Source: JACKIC01 sp964543795 (GTDB taxonomy: Bacteria; Planctomycetota; UBA1135; UBA2386). From it: a stretch of 64,000 nucleotides of DNA. The notes beneath the pieces are model-generated. The model was not told the origin of the DNA. It made no database searches and worked only from the letters and a program-made list of their open reading frames with translations. Position 1 is the stretch's first letter. Each line of letters begins with the position of its first letter. Location of the stretch: positions 124,001-188,000 of the forward strand of contig CAZIZN010000006.1 in the NCBI GenBank assembly GCA_964543795.1, given 5' to 3'. The position numbers and the translations under genes were made by a program. This document shows positions 10,540 to 19,139 of the stretch, one piece after another.

Positions 10540-12621
10540 TCACTGCAGTGCGACGATCCAGCTCGCCGCCAGCTCGCGGTCGCCGCGCCGGCGCATCGTC
10601 TCGCAGAGCACCCGCAGCGACGGCTGCGGCGTCACCGTGCGTTCGACCGCGCCGGTCCGCACCACCAGCGGCTGCGTCAGGTCGACGAGCCGCGCGTCGA
10701 GCCACGCGGTCACGCCTTCGACGTCCGGCGCGTGCAGCACGAGGCGACCGGCCTCGAGCCGGGCTTCGAGCCGCTGTCCCCTGGCCGCTGCCGCCAGGCA
10801 CAGCCAGTAGTGGTCCTTCACGACGGCGTCGGTCGGCTCCCAGCGCAGCACCGGCGGCGTCGCGACCCGCACCTTCGGCACGAGCTCCGCCAGCAGGCCG
10901 CGATCGGGCAGCCCCGTGTGGCCGTGGTCCAGGGCCAGCGTGAACGTCACCGGGTACTGCCCGGGGTGCGCTTCTTGCAGCGCCTTCACCGCGGCCGCGA
11001 ACGCTTCGCAGCGCTCGCGCCGTCCGTAGGCCGTGTCCTTGCCGCCGACCAGGAACGAGAAGGCGAGCGTGTGCAGCCCGGTCGGCACGCTCTCGCCGTC
11101 GGTCGGCGCCGCCGCGCTCGCGTGCACCGCCGCGAAGCGGTGCGGCAGCTTCGGCCCGACCGCGAACGCGCCGTAGCCGCCGTGGCTGTAGCCAATCGCG
11201 ACCACGCGGTCGGGATCCACGTCGTCGCAGACCACGAACTGCCGGATCAGCTTCTCGATCACCGGGTAGAAGTAGTCGGTGTAGAAGCCGTTCCACTCGT
11301 CGGTCGGCGCGCGCAGGGCGCAGTAGAGGTAGCCGCCGACGGCCGGCTGGTCCTCGTAGTAGACCTGCATGTGCCGCCACTGCGAGTCGTTGACCCGCTT
11401 GGGTACGCCGCCGCCGCCGTGCATCGCGATCACGAGCGGCCAGCCGGACGCGGGTTTCTCGCCGACCTGCTTCACGGTGAACGCGCTCTCCTTGTCGCCG
11501 GCGCGCACGCGTTGCGCTTCGTGATCGGCGGCCAGCGCCGCGCGCTCGCTGCGCTTCCACGCCTCGAACACGAGGCCGCGCAGCCGCGCGTCGCCCTGCC
11601 GCGTGCGCAGTTCCTCGTCGAGGTTGCGGTCGAACTCGAAGTTCGGTGACGCCGCCGCGAAGAAGCGATCGAGCTGCGCGGCGAGCGCCGCAGCGGCCGG
11701 GTCCTGCTGCCACGGCAGCACGGTCGGGATCGTGCCGCCGCGTCCGTCGCTCCATGCGGTCGCCGCATAGCGCGCGCTGACGTCCTCGCCCCAGAGTTCG
11801 ACGCCGCGACCCCAGCCCGCGCCGAAGCGCTCGCCGGTCGCGGCGAACGACACGGCCCAGAGCCGGTGTTCGCGCGGCGCCTTCGCCGACTGCGCGGCGT
11901 CGGCGACGAACCAGGCGCGGTCGAAGCCCGCGGGATCGGGCTCGTCGGCGCCGACGAAGCGCCACGCCGCCCCGTCCCAGACCTCGACCCAGGTGTGGTT
12001 GCCGGCCTTGTGCGGCCAGCGCACCGACACGAGCCGCGCCGGCACGCAGCACGCCCGGCACGCGTCCGCGAGCAGGATCGACAGGCCCGTGCACGACGCC
12101 TTGCCCTCGGCGATCGCCGCGCTCGGCGCCTGGTCGGCGCGCGAGCGCCCGGTCGAGTAGTGCACGCCCAGCGCGTCGAAGATCGTCGCGTTCAGCCGCA
12201 GCGCCGCTTCGCCCGGCGTGCGGCACTCGAGCACGGTCGGCAGGAACCGCCGCACGAAGTCGCTGCGCCAGTCCTCGCGCCGTTCGTTCGCCTGCGCGTA
12301 CGGCAACACGAAGCCGAGGAACAGCGCCTCGGGCAGCTCCTTCCCCCACGGCACCTGCCGTCGCGCCGCATGGGCGAGGTCGACCTGCTGCAGCAGGAAG
12401 CTCGCGGTCAGCGTGCGCGCGTCGGCGTCCGGCATGTGCTCGAGCAGGAAGGCCAGCGAGGTCCTCTGGTCCTCGGGCACCCGCTGCCATGCGGCTTCGA
12501 GTTCGCCGCGGTTGTCGCCGCCGCGCCCGAACGCGGCGTCCACCGCGGCGGGAACCTGGGCCACCGCCGCGGCCGCGGCGAGGACGAGGACGGAGAACAG
12601 GCACCGGAGCGGGAGCGGCAT
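10540..12621 (-). CDS. Secreted transglutaminase-like and esterase fusion protein
   Basis: 693 residues with a signal peptide (MPLPLRCLFSVLVLAAAAA, cleavage near AVAQ). The N-terminal half has a transglutaminase-like core with Cys in GKASCTGLSILLA, His in AGNHTWVEVW and Asp in FVGADEPDP. The C-terminal half (about 400-600) is an alpha/beta hydrolase of the esterase/polyhydroxybutyrate depolymerase type: nucleophile GYSHGGYGAF, acid near VGGKDTAYG and His in DHGHTGL. It is predicted to be extracytoplasmic and could attack protein cross-links and esters together. The pairing of both domains in one chain is unusual. No operon partner is evident. Confidence 0.82.
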   Translation of the reverse strand: MPLPLRCLFSVLVLAAAAAVAQVPAAVDAAFGRGGDNRGELEAAWQRVPEDQRTSLAFLLEHMPDADARTLTASFLLQQVDLAHAARRQVPWGKELPEALFLGFVLPYAQANERREDWRSDFVRRFLPTVLECRTPGEAALRLNATIFDALGVHYSTGRSRADQAPSAAIAEGKASCTGLSILLADACRACCVPARLVSVRWPHKAGNHTWVEVWDGAAWRFVGADEPDPAGFDRAWFVADAAQSAKAPREHRLWAVSFAATGERFGAGWGRGVELWGEDVSARYAATAWSDGRGGTIPTVLPWQQDPAAAALAAQLDRFFAAASPNFEFDRNLDEELRTRQGDARLRGLVFEAWKRSERAALAADHEAQRVRAGDKESAFTVKQVGEKPASGWPLVIAMHGGGGVPKRVNDSQWRHMQVYYEDQPAVGGYLYCALRAPTDEWNGFYTDYFYPVIEKLIRQFVVCDDVDPDRVVAIGYSHGGYGAFAVGPKLPHRFAAVHASAAAPTDGESVPTGLHTLAFSFLVGGKDTAYGRRERCEAFAAAVKALQEAHPGQYPVTFTLALDHGHTGLPDRGLLAELVPKVRVATPPVLRWEPTDAVVKDHYWLCLAAAARGQRLEARLEAGRLVLHAPDVEGVTAWLDARLVDLTQPLVVRTGAVERTVTPQPSLRVLCETMRRRGDRELAASWIVALQ

Positions 12622-12846
12622 GGCGCAGCGTTCTAGCCCATCGGCCCGCCTGCGTCAGGAACCTGTCCGGTCCGCCACGCTCGCGCGGATGGTGCAGCGC
12701 CACGCGCCCCATCTGGCATCGAACCCACCCTGAGGACCGTCCCAGAACTGTGGGAACGTGGGTCCGGGCCCACGAGCGGCCGTCCAGGCGGTGCCAGTGT
12801 CGCCAACAGTCCTGACGGCCCGCACACCTCCGTGCGACGACCGCGG

Positions 12847-13236
12847 TCAGCCGGCCTTCGGCGTCGCCAGATCGAAGATCCAGAGCCCCGTGCCCGTCGC
12901 GGCGAGCACGCTGATCAGCCAGAGCCAGACCGCGAGGCGATGCCAGAAGCGGGCGCGGGGCCGCCACCAGAGCCACAACCCCGTGACGATCACGGGCAGC
13001 GCCATGAGGCCGCCCGCCTTCGCGAACACGAGGTGCGTGTCGAGCGCCTCGCGCGGGAAGTCATAGCGACGCATCAGCGCCTCGGTCTCGATCACGGCGA
13101 ACGCGAGCGCCACCATCGTCAACGGTCCGGTCACGAGGTGCACCCGGCGTCTGCGCAGGAGTCCGCTCACGAGCGAAACGATCAGCAGGACGACGGTCGC
13201 GACGAACGCGAGCCAGAACGGGAGGGTCGAGACCAT
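12847..13236 (-). CDS. Small four-helix membrane protein
   Basis: 129 residues from ATG 13236 (MVSTLPFWLAFVATVVLL). Four predicted transmembrane helices lie near residues 5-25, 35-52, 70-90 and 103-123. Conserved-looking polar positions include HLVTGPLTM, Glu-Thr-Glu and THLVFAKAGG. The size and topology recall DUF420/YozB-type proteins, but I cannot assign a family. Its start region carries the 16-bp tandem repeat array on the upstream side (13333-13391). Confidence 0.6.
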   Translation of the reverse strand: MVSTLPFWLAFVATVVLLIVSLVSGLLRRRRVHLVTGPLTMVALAFAVIETEALMRRYDFPREALDTHLVFAKAGGLMALPVIVTGLWLWWRPRARFWHRLAVWLWLISVLAATGTGLWIFDLATPKAG

Positions 13237-13332
13237 GGCGACGGGGGCCGGCCGCAGACCCGGAAGAGACCCGCGCGCGCCGACGCGGCAGGAGGATGCG
13301 CGGCGCCCGCGCGGTTCGCAACGATCGTCCTC

Positions 13333-13391
13333 GGACACCGGCCTGCTCGCACACTGGCCTGCTCGGACACTGGCCTGCTCGCATGCCGGCC
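13333..13391. repeat. 16-bp tandem repeat array (minisatellite)
   Basis: Three full 16-bp units and a partial one: GGACACCGGCCTGCTC (13333), GCACACTGGCCTGCTC (13349), GGACACTGGCCTGCTC (13365) and GCATGCCGGCC (13381). The array lies in the 282-bp gap between divergent genes (12847-13236 and 13519-14367). It resembles in spirit the array at 15590-15663. Confidence 0.75.
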
Positions 13392-13518
13392 CTCCCGCCC
13401 TCTCGCCCCGCGCCGGCCGGCGTTGCCCGGCAGGTGCAGGCCCGCAACGACGATGGGGGGAACCCCCTACGAACACGGCTGCGGCAGCCAGCGCCCCCCA
13501 CCGACCGATACAGCCGCC

Positions 13519-14367
13519 ATGGACCGCGATCTCAATCAGGCCGAGTTCCAGCGCCTGCACGACCTGATCTACCGGCTCGCGGGCATCCACTATCCGAGCG
13601 AGAAGATCGCGCTGCTCAGCAACCGCATCCGCCGCCGCCTCAAGGCGACCGGGACGACGACCTACGACGCCTACCTGCAACTGGTCCAGTCCAATCGGCA
13701 ACCCGTCGAGGTGCAGGCGTTCCTCGACTCGATCACGACGAACGAGACGTACTTCTTCCGCTGCCAGCGCCACTGGGACTTCTTCAAACACTGGGCGCAG
13801 CAGCGTGCCGCGGATCCGGCGACGCGGCGCGAGGGGTTCCGCATCTGGTCCGCAGCGGCCTCGACGGGAGCCGAGGCGTTCACGATCTGCATCGTGCTGC
13901 ACCAGGTGCTCGGCGACGACTTCGGCGGCATGCCCGTCGAGATCCTCGGCACCGACCTGTCGGCGACGATCCTCGAGGAGGCGCGCGCCGGCGTGTACCG
14001 CCCCTACGCGCTGGCCCAGACGCCGCCCGCGGTCGTGAAGCGCTACTTCACGAAACAGGGCGCCGAGGAACTGCAGTTCGATCGCCAGCTCGCGCGGCGC
14101 GTCACGTTCGTGCGGCACAACCTCATGGAGCCCCTGCTCGGCGGCCGCGCCTTCGACTTCGTGTTCCTGCGCAACGTGATGATCTACTTCGACGTGCCGA
14201 GCAAGGAGAAGGTGATGCGCAACGCCTACGCGGTGACGCGGCCGGGCGGCTACCTGCTCGTCGGCGAGTCCGAGAGCCTGCTCAACCTCGAGCAGCCCTT
14301 CGAGTACGTGAAGCCGTCGATCTTCCAGCGCAAGGCGAGCGCCGGGACGCCGGCCGCGAAGTCCTGA
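13519..14367 (+). CDS. cheR: CheR-type protein-glutamate methyltransferase
   Basis: 282 residues from ATG 13519. It has an N-terminal helical CheR domain (FQRLHDLIYRLAGIHY) followed by a SAM-dependent methyltransferase domain: TTNETYFFR, IWSAAASTGAEAFTI (SAM-binding, with Ala where Cys is common), ILGTDLSATILEEAR and FDFVFLRNVMIYFD. It methylates glutamates of chemoreceptors using SAM. No other chemotaxis gene is near, so it may serve an orphan or distant pathway. Divergent from the small membrane protein. Confidence 0.92.
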   Translation: MDRDLNQAEFQRLHDLIYRLAGIHYPSEKIALLSNRIRRRLKATGTTTYDAYLQLVQSNRQPVEVQAFLDSITTNETYFFRCQRHWDFFKHWAQQRAADPATRREGFRIWSAAASTGAEAFTICIVLHQVLGDDFGGMPVEILGTDLSATILEEARAGVYRPYALAQTPPAVVKRYFTKQGAEELQFDRQLARRVTFVRHNLMEPLLGGRAFDFVFLRNVMIYFDVPSKEKVMRNAYAVTRPGGYLLVGESESLLNLEQPFEYVKPSIFQRKASAGTPAAKS

Positions 14368-14514
14368 GCGCCGTCGCCCGCGGCGGCCGGCCCAACCCGG
14401 GCCGGCCACCGCCGCGCGGTACGGTAGCGTGCGCCGGCGCGACGGGACCGGGGGTCCGCGGCGGCGGCGACCGGGCAGGCTTGTCCCCGCCGGGTCGCCG
14501 GCTACGGTGCCGCG

Positions 14515-15027
14515 ATGCTCCACGTCGTCGTCGGCTCCGCGGAAGCCCCACCGCCAGGGCAGGGCAGGCGCTTCGGCGTCGTCGTCGCGCGCTTCAACGA
14601 AGTGGTCACCGAACGCCTGCTCGACGGCGCCGTCGCGACCCTGCGAGGCCACGGCGTGGCGGACGCCGACATCGCGGTGGTCTGGGTGCCGGGCGCCTTC
14701 GAGCTGCCCGCCGCATGCCAGTGGCTCGCCGCGACCGGCCGCTTCGACGGCCTCGTGGCGCTCGGCGCGGTCGTGCGCGGCGGCACCGACCACTACGAAC
14801 ACGTCTGCCGCGGCGTCACCGAGGGCATCCTGCGCGTCGGCCTCGACACGGGCCTGCCCCTGGGGTTCGGCGTGCTTACCTGCGCCGAGATGGAGCAGGC
14901 GCTCGCGCGCGCCGGCGGCGAGCACGGCAACAAGGGAGCCGACGCTGCCATGGCCGCGCTGGCGATGGTCGAGGCCAGGCACCGCATCCACGCGCTCGGC
15001 GACGCGGTTGCGCGACGGCCCTCGTGA
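14515..15027 (+). CDS. ribH: 6,7-dimethyl-8-ribityllumazine synthase
   Basis: 170 residues from ATG 14515. It catalyses the penultimate riboflavin step, joining the ribityl-aminopyrimidine to dihydroxybutanone phosphate. Signature regions: VVVARFNEVVTERLLDGA, VPGAFELP and GAVVRGGTDHYEHVC, where the His is the expected catalytic base. It lies 53 bp upstream of nusB, an arrangement (ribH-nusB) seen in many bacteria. Confidence 0.95.
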   Translation: MLHVVVGSAEAPPPGQGRRFGVVVARFNEVVTERLLDGAVATLRGHGVADADIAVVWVPGAFELPAACQWLAATGRFDGLVALGAVVRGGTDHYEHVCRGVTEGILRVGLDTGLPLGFGVLTCAEMEQALARAGGEHGNKGADAAMAALAMVEARHRIHALGDAVARRPS

Positions 15028-15080
15028 GGTAAGGTTGGCGTCCCGGCCGGCGCTGTCGCCGCCCCCCTCCGCTCCTTGCC

Positions 15081-15566
15081 ATGACCGCCCCCATCCGCCG
15101 CCGCACGCGCGCTCGCGAGATCGCCATGCAGGTCCTCTTCCAGTTCGATCTGCGCGGCGAACAGTACGCCGTCGAACTGGGCAACACGATCGAGCAGCTC
15201 TGCAGCGAGGCGAGCGAGGGCGACGCGGAGGTGACGACGTTCGCGGCGCGGCTCGTCGAAGGCACGCTTGCGCACCGCGCCGAGATCGACGCGCGGCTGG
15301 TCGCGGTGACGCGCAACTGGGACCTGCGTCGCATGGCGAACGTCGACCGCAACGTGCTGCGCATGGCGATCTACGAACTGGGCTGGTGCCGCGACGTACC
15401 GCCCAAGGTGGCGATCAACGAAGCCATCGAACTCGGCAAGAAGTACTCGACCGCGAACTCGGGCGGCTTCGTGAACGGCATCCTCGACCGCGTGCGGCTG
15501 GACCTCGAGAAGGAACGCGCGGCGCCCGCGGGCGGCGGCGACAGCGCGCAGGGTGCCGCGCCCTGA
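15081..15566 (+). CDS. nusB: Transcription antitermination factor NusB
   Basis: 161 residues from ATG 15081. Family signatures: RRTRAREIAMQVLFQFDL at the N-terminus (RNA-binding Arg-rich motif) and VDRNVLRMAIYEL with PPKVAINEAIELGKKYS near the C-terminus. With NusE it binds boxA RNA and promotes rRNA antitermination in the cytoplasm. It is probably co-transcribed with ribH. Confidence 0.95.
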   Translation: MTAPIRRRTRAREIAMQVLFQFDLRGEQYAVELGNTIEQLCSEASEGDAEVTTFAARLVEGTLAHRAEIDARLVAVTRNWDLRRMANVDRNVLRMAIYELGWCRDVPPKVAINEAIELGKKYSTANSGGFVNGILDRVRLDLEKERAAPAGGGDSAQGAAP

Positions 15567-15589
15567 CCGGGGCCGCCGCCTGACCAGCC

Positions 15590-15663
15590 GATGTCGGGAC
15601 CCTGATGTCGGGACCCTGCTGCGTCCGGACCCTGCTGCGTCCGGGCCCTTGCTGCGCCGGGCC
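15590..15663. repeat. 14/16-bp tandem repeat array upstream of ftsY
   Basis: Two copies of GATGTCGGGACCCT (15590, 15604) are followed by GCTGCGTCCGGACCCT (15618), GCTGCGTCCGGGCCCT (15634) and a decayed unit. It lies in the 201-bp nusB-ftsY gap. The Cys/Arg-rich peptides it could encode are not credible genes. Confidence 0.75.
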
Positions 15664-15767
15664 ACCGCGCCCCGCGGGCGCCGGGCCGGACGAGCGCCGC
15701 GGTGCCTTTCCGGGCGCTGGCACGGCGCACGCTGGCCGCCGCGTCGGCGCGGGCGTAAGAACGACGC

Positions 15768-16694
15768 ATGGTGTTCGGCAAGCTGCTCGGCGCGCTCAAG
15801 AAGACGCGCGACGTACTCACCTCGGGGTTGCAGCGGCTCTTCTCCGTGGGCCGCAAGCTCGACGAGCAGCTGATCGAGGAACTCGAGGAACTACTCTACA
15901 ACAGCGACCTCGGCCCCGTCGGCACGCGCCTCGTCGAAGACCTGAAGGTCGCCTACAAGCGGCGCGAGATCCAGGACACGGCGCAGGTCGTGCCGTTCCT
16001 GCGCCAGCGGCTCGTGCAGATGCTGGCCGGCGGCGAGGCGCCGCTGGCGCGCGCCGCCGCCGGGCCGACGGTGATCCTGGTCGTCGGCGTCAACGGCTCG
16101 GGCAAGACGACGTCGATCGCCAAGCTGGCGCGTTTCCTGCAGTCCCAGGGCCACTCGGTCCTGCTCGGCGCCGGCGACACGTTCCGCGCCGCGGCCGTCG
16201 AGCAGCTGACCCTGTGGGCCGACCGGCTCGGCGTGCCGATCGTGAAGCAGGCGACGGGCGCCGATCCGGCGGCCGTCGCGTTCGACGCCGTCGCCGCGGC
16301 GATCGCGCGCAAGGTCGACTACCTGATCCTCGACACCGCGGGCCGTCTGCACACGCAGAAGAACCTGATGACCGAGCTCGAGAAGATCGTGCGCGTGGTC
16401 AAGAAGCAGCTGCCCGACGCGCCGCACGAGACGCTGCTGATCCTCGACGGCACGACCGGCCAGAACGCGATCCGCCAGGCCGGCGAGTTCGCGCGGTCGG
16501 CGCCGATCACCGGGCTCGTGCTGACGAAGATGGACGGCACCGCGAAGGGGGGCGCCGTGTTCGGCATCCGCGACGTGCTGCCGGTGCCGGTCAAGTTCCT
16601 CGGCGTCGGCGAGGGCATGGACGACCTCGAGCCCTTCGCCGTCGCAGCCTACGTGGACGCGATCCTGCAGTTCGACCGGACCCCGGCGGCATGA
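15768..16694 (+). CDS. ftsY: Signal recognition particle receptor FtsY
   Basis: 308 residues from ATG 15768. It has a short NG form without the acidic A domain of E. coli FtsY. The N domain is helical (LIEELEELLYNSDLG), followed by an SRP-GTPase domain with G1 GVNGSGKTTS at about 105-115, DTFRAAAVEQL, DTAGRLHTQKNLM and TKMDGTAKGG. It binds SRP-ribosome complexes at the membrane for co-translational insertion. Its stop overlaps the ATG of the next gene (ATGA at 16691-16694). Confidence 0.96.
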   Translation: MVFGKLLGALKKTRDVLTSGLQRLFSVGRKLDEQLIEELEELLYNSDLGPVGTRLVEDLKVAYKRREIQDTAQVVPFLRQRLVQMLAGGEAPLARAAAGPTVILVVGVNGSGKTTSIAKLARFLQSQGHSVLLGAGDTFRAAAVEQLTLWADRLGVPIVKQATGADPAAVAFDAVAAAIARKVDYLILDTAGRLHTQKNLMTELEKIVRVVKKQLPDAPHETLLILDGTTGQNAIRQAGEFARSAPITGLVLTKMDGTAKGGAVFGIRDVLPVPVKFLGVGEGMDDLEPFAVAAYVDAILQFDRTPAA

Positions 16695-18775
16695 CGGCCG
16701 CGCCGGAACCTGCTGCGCCGCGACCGCCCGCCGCCGTGCCGGGGTGGTTGCCGTGGCTGTTCCTCGGCCTGCTCGTGCTGCCGTTCCACCCCTACTGGGT
16801 CGACTTCGAACAGGTGCGTCGCGCGCTGCTGCTGCTGGTGGCCGGCGGCACCCTGGTGGTGTTCGCCCGGTTGCCGGCCGTGCGCGGCGAACGGCTCTGG
16901 TGGATCTTCGTACTGGCGGCGGCGGCCGCCGGCGGCGTGCACTGGCTCGCCGACACGATCGGCCAGCGGCCCGAGGACGCGCGTTCCTTCCAGCCGTGGG
17001 AAGCGCTCTACCGCCTCGCCCACTGGGCCGCGCTCGCGGCGGTCCTGCGGCTCGGCGCCGCGGCGCCGCGCGGTTTCGGACCGCCCCTCGCCGCCCTGCT
17101 GCTGCTGACCTCCGCGTTCGGGCTCCTGCAGCGCCTGGGGCTCGGCGAGATCGCCGGCTACGGCGTCGAGCGCGAGCCGGTGTCCGTGTTCGGCAACCTC
17201 AACGTCGCCTCCGAATGGACCGCGATCGCCGCGGCCGCGGTCGCCGTGCTGCTGCCGCGCGGCCGACTCGCCGCCGCCGCGCTCGTCGCCGCCGGCGCCT
17301 ACCTCGCCGCGAACGGCTCGCGTTCGGGGCTCGTGGCGCTGCCGCTCGCGCTGCTGCTGCACGCGGGACTGCTGCGCTCGGCGGCCGCGCTGCGGCCGCT
17401 CGGACTCGCCGCCGGCGGCGCGCTGCTCGGCTGGCTGCTCGCCGCGACCGTCGCGCGCCCGCCCGCCGTCGACCTGCACGAGCAGATCGCCGCCCACAAG
17501 CGGGCGACGGCGACGCTCGAAGTGCGGTGGGAGATCGCCAAGGCGAGCACGCGGCTGTTCGCCGAGTCGCCGGTGTTCGGCCAGGGACCGGGCCAGTTCG
17601 CGGTCCAGTACCCGCGTGTGCGCACGCAGCAGGAGATCGAGCAGTCGAGCAACGGACGCCAGTTCGCGACCGAGGTCCGCACCGCGCACGACGACTGGCT
17701 CGAGGTGCTCGTCGAAGGCGGGCTGCTCGGCTTCGTGCTGTTCGCCGCCGCGCTGCTCTGGCTCGCGCGCGGCCACGCCGATCGCTCGCGGCTCGTGCCG
17801 CTGTTCGCGCTGATGCTGCTGATGCTGGTGCGCGCGCCGCTCGGCAACGCACCCGCCGTCGCCGTAGCACTGCTGCTCGTCGGGGTGGCCGGCGGTCCGT
17901 CGGAGGACCGGCCCACGCGGCGCTGGGTGATCCGCGCGCTCGGCGCGCTGCTGGTCCTGCTGGCGGTCCCCGTGCTCGCGGCACACTTCGCGTTCACCGC
18001 CTACGTACGCGCCGCGGCGACCGGCCAGCAGCCGCCGGCCGAAGCCGCGGCCGCGGCGAGCGAATGGATGCCCTGGGAACCCCGCTGGCTGCAGGTGGCC
18101 AGCCAGGAACACCTCGCCGCCGGCGACCTGGCCGCCGCGCGCACGACCGCCGCGCGCGCGCTGCAGCTGCGGCCGTTCGACCCGCAGCTCGCACTGCTGC
18201 TCGGCGAGGTGCTCGCGCGCGGCACCGCCTACCGCGAGGCGGCGGCGATCGCCCGCTTCGCGCTCGAGAACGATCCGCGGCACCCGGAGCTGCGCGTCCT
18301 GCTGAGCACGGCGCTGCTGCTCGCGGGCGACGCCGAGGCGGCGGTACTCGCGGTCGTCGAAGACTCCCATCCGCGGCTGCGCGAACGGCTGCCGCGGCAC
18401 TTCCGGCACCTCGCCGAACAGGCCGCGCTGCGCGGCGACGAGCCCGGTGCTGCGCGCATGCGCGCCGAACAGCACTTCCTCGAAGCGATCGAGACCCTCG
18501 GGCGGACCGGGCCCGGTGAACTCGATGCGGCGTCGGCCGCCGTCCGGCAACTGCTGGCCTCGATGGGCACGGCCCAGCGCCTGCGCACCGACGTGCGCCC
18601 CTACGCCGTCGCCGCGCTGCACGCGCTCGACCTGGACGACAAGGAGCAGGCCAAGGACTGGGGCATGCGCGCGGCGAAGCTCGGCGTCCACTGGCCGCCG
18701 TGGCAGCGCACCTTCTTCGGCGATCGGCTGCAGCGCCTCGCCGCCCTCGAACCCTGGGCGCCGCTGCTGCGCTGA
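16691..18775 (+). CDS. O-antigen-ligase-like membrane protein with TPR tail
   Basis: 694 residues, start overlapping the ftsY stop. About ten or more hydrophobic helices fill residues 15-450. The large loop (about 255-345) includes RWEIAKASTRLFAESPVFGQ, GPGQFAVQYPRVR and TAHDDWLEVLVEGG, matching the Wzy_C/O-antigen ligase and polymerase family, whose members transfer or polymerise lipid-linked glycans in the periplasm. The C-terminal 240 residues have TPR-like helices (about 456-560). Coupling to ftsY is unusual. The substrate is unknown. Confidence 0.8.
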   Translation: MTAAPEPAAPRPPAAVPGWLPWLFLGLLVLPFHPYWVDFEQVRRALLLLVAGGTLVVFARLPAVRGERLWWIFVLAAAAAGGVHWLADTIGQRPEDARSFQPWEALYRLAHWAALAAVLRLGAAAPRGFGPPLAALLLLTSAFGLLQRLGLGEIAGYGVEREPVSVFGNLNVASEWTAIAAAAVAVLLPRGRLAAAALVAAGAYLAANGSRSGLVALPLALLLHAGLLRSAAALRPLGLAAGGALLGWLLAATVARPPAVDLHEQIAAHKRATATLEVRWEIAKASTRLFAESPVFGQGPGQFAVQYPRVRTQQEIEQSSNGRQFATEVRTAHDDWLEVLVEGGLLGFVLFAAALLWLARGHADRSRLVPLFALMLLMLVRAPLGNAPAVAVALLLVGVAGGPSEDRPTRRWVIRALGALLVLLAVPVLAAHFAFTAYVRAAATGQQPPAEAAAAASEWMPWEPRWLQVASQEHLAAGDLAAARTTAARALQLRPFDPQLALLLGEVLARGTAYREAAAIARFALENDPRHPELRVLLSTALLLAGDAEAAVLAVVEDSHPRLRERLPRHFRHLAEQAALRGDEPGAARMRAEQHFLEAIETLGRTGPGELDAASAAVRQLLASMGTAQRLRTDVRPYAVAALHALDLDDKEQAKDWGMRAAKLGVHWPPWQRTFFGDRLQRLAALEPWAPLLR

Positions 18776-18779
18776 CGGG

Positions 18780-19139
18780 TCAGGCGCGCAGCGCGAACGC
18801 GAAGCCGATCGCCTGGGCGGCGACGGCGAGCACCACCACCGACTGCGCGAGGTGCGACCACGGCCGCGGCAGTTCTCGCAGCACGAGCGCGAGCCCGCCG
18901 AACAAGGCGAGCGATACGGCCCCGCCGACGACGAAGAACCAGGCGTCCTCGAGCTGCAGCAGCACCGCGGGCAAGGCCCCCGGCACCATGGGCATGCAGA
19001 GCCACCACGTGCAGAGGCAGTGACCGCAATCGTGCAACATGCCGAGCACGACCGGCAGCAACGTGGGCAGCCAGACCGAGGCCGCGGCGAGCAGCATCGC
19101 GCGGCGCCACGAGCGCTCCGGGCCCGCACGCCCGACCAC
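18780..19139 (-). CDS. Small Cys/His-rich membrane protein
   Basis: 119 residues, GTG start at 19139. A strong AAGGAGGAG precedes the GTG and overlaps the end of the upstream SGNH gene (its Lys-Lys-Glu-Glu codons and stop), so translation is coupled. Three hydrophobic helices are predicted. Between the first two lies HDCGHCLCTWWLCMP, with four Cys and two His within 13 residues, a plausible metal or redox site. I do not recognise a family. Confidence 0.65.
   Translation of the reverse strand: MVGRAGPERSWRRAMLLAAASVWLPTLLPVVLGMLHDCGHCLCTWWLCMPMVPGALPAVLLQLEDAWFFVVGGAVSLALFGGLALVLRELPRPWSHLAQSVVVLAVAAQAIGFAFALRA

Noticed and set aside
15605..15770. Cys-rich peptide from the tandem repeat region
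   Set aside because: It arises from translating the 14/16-bp repeats; no start signal and no conservation signature.
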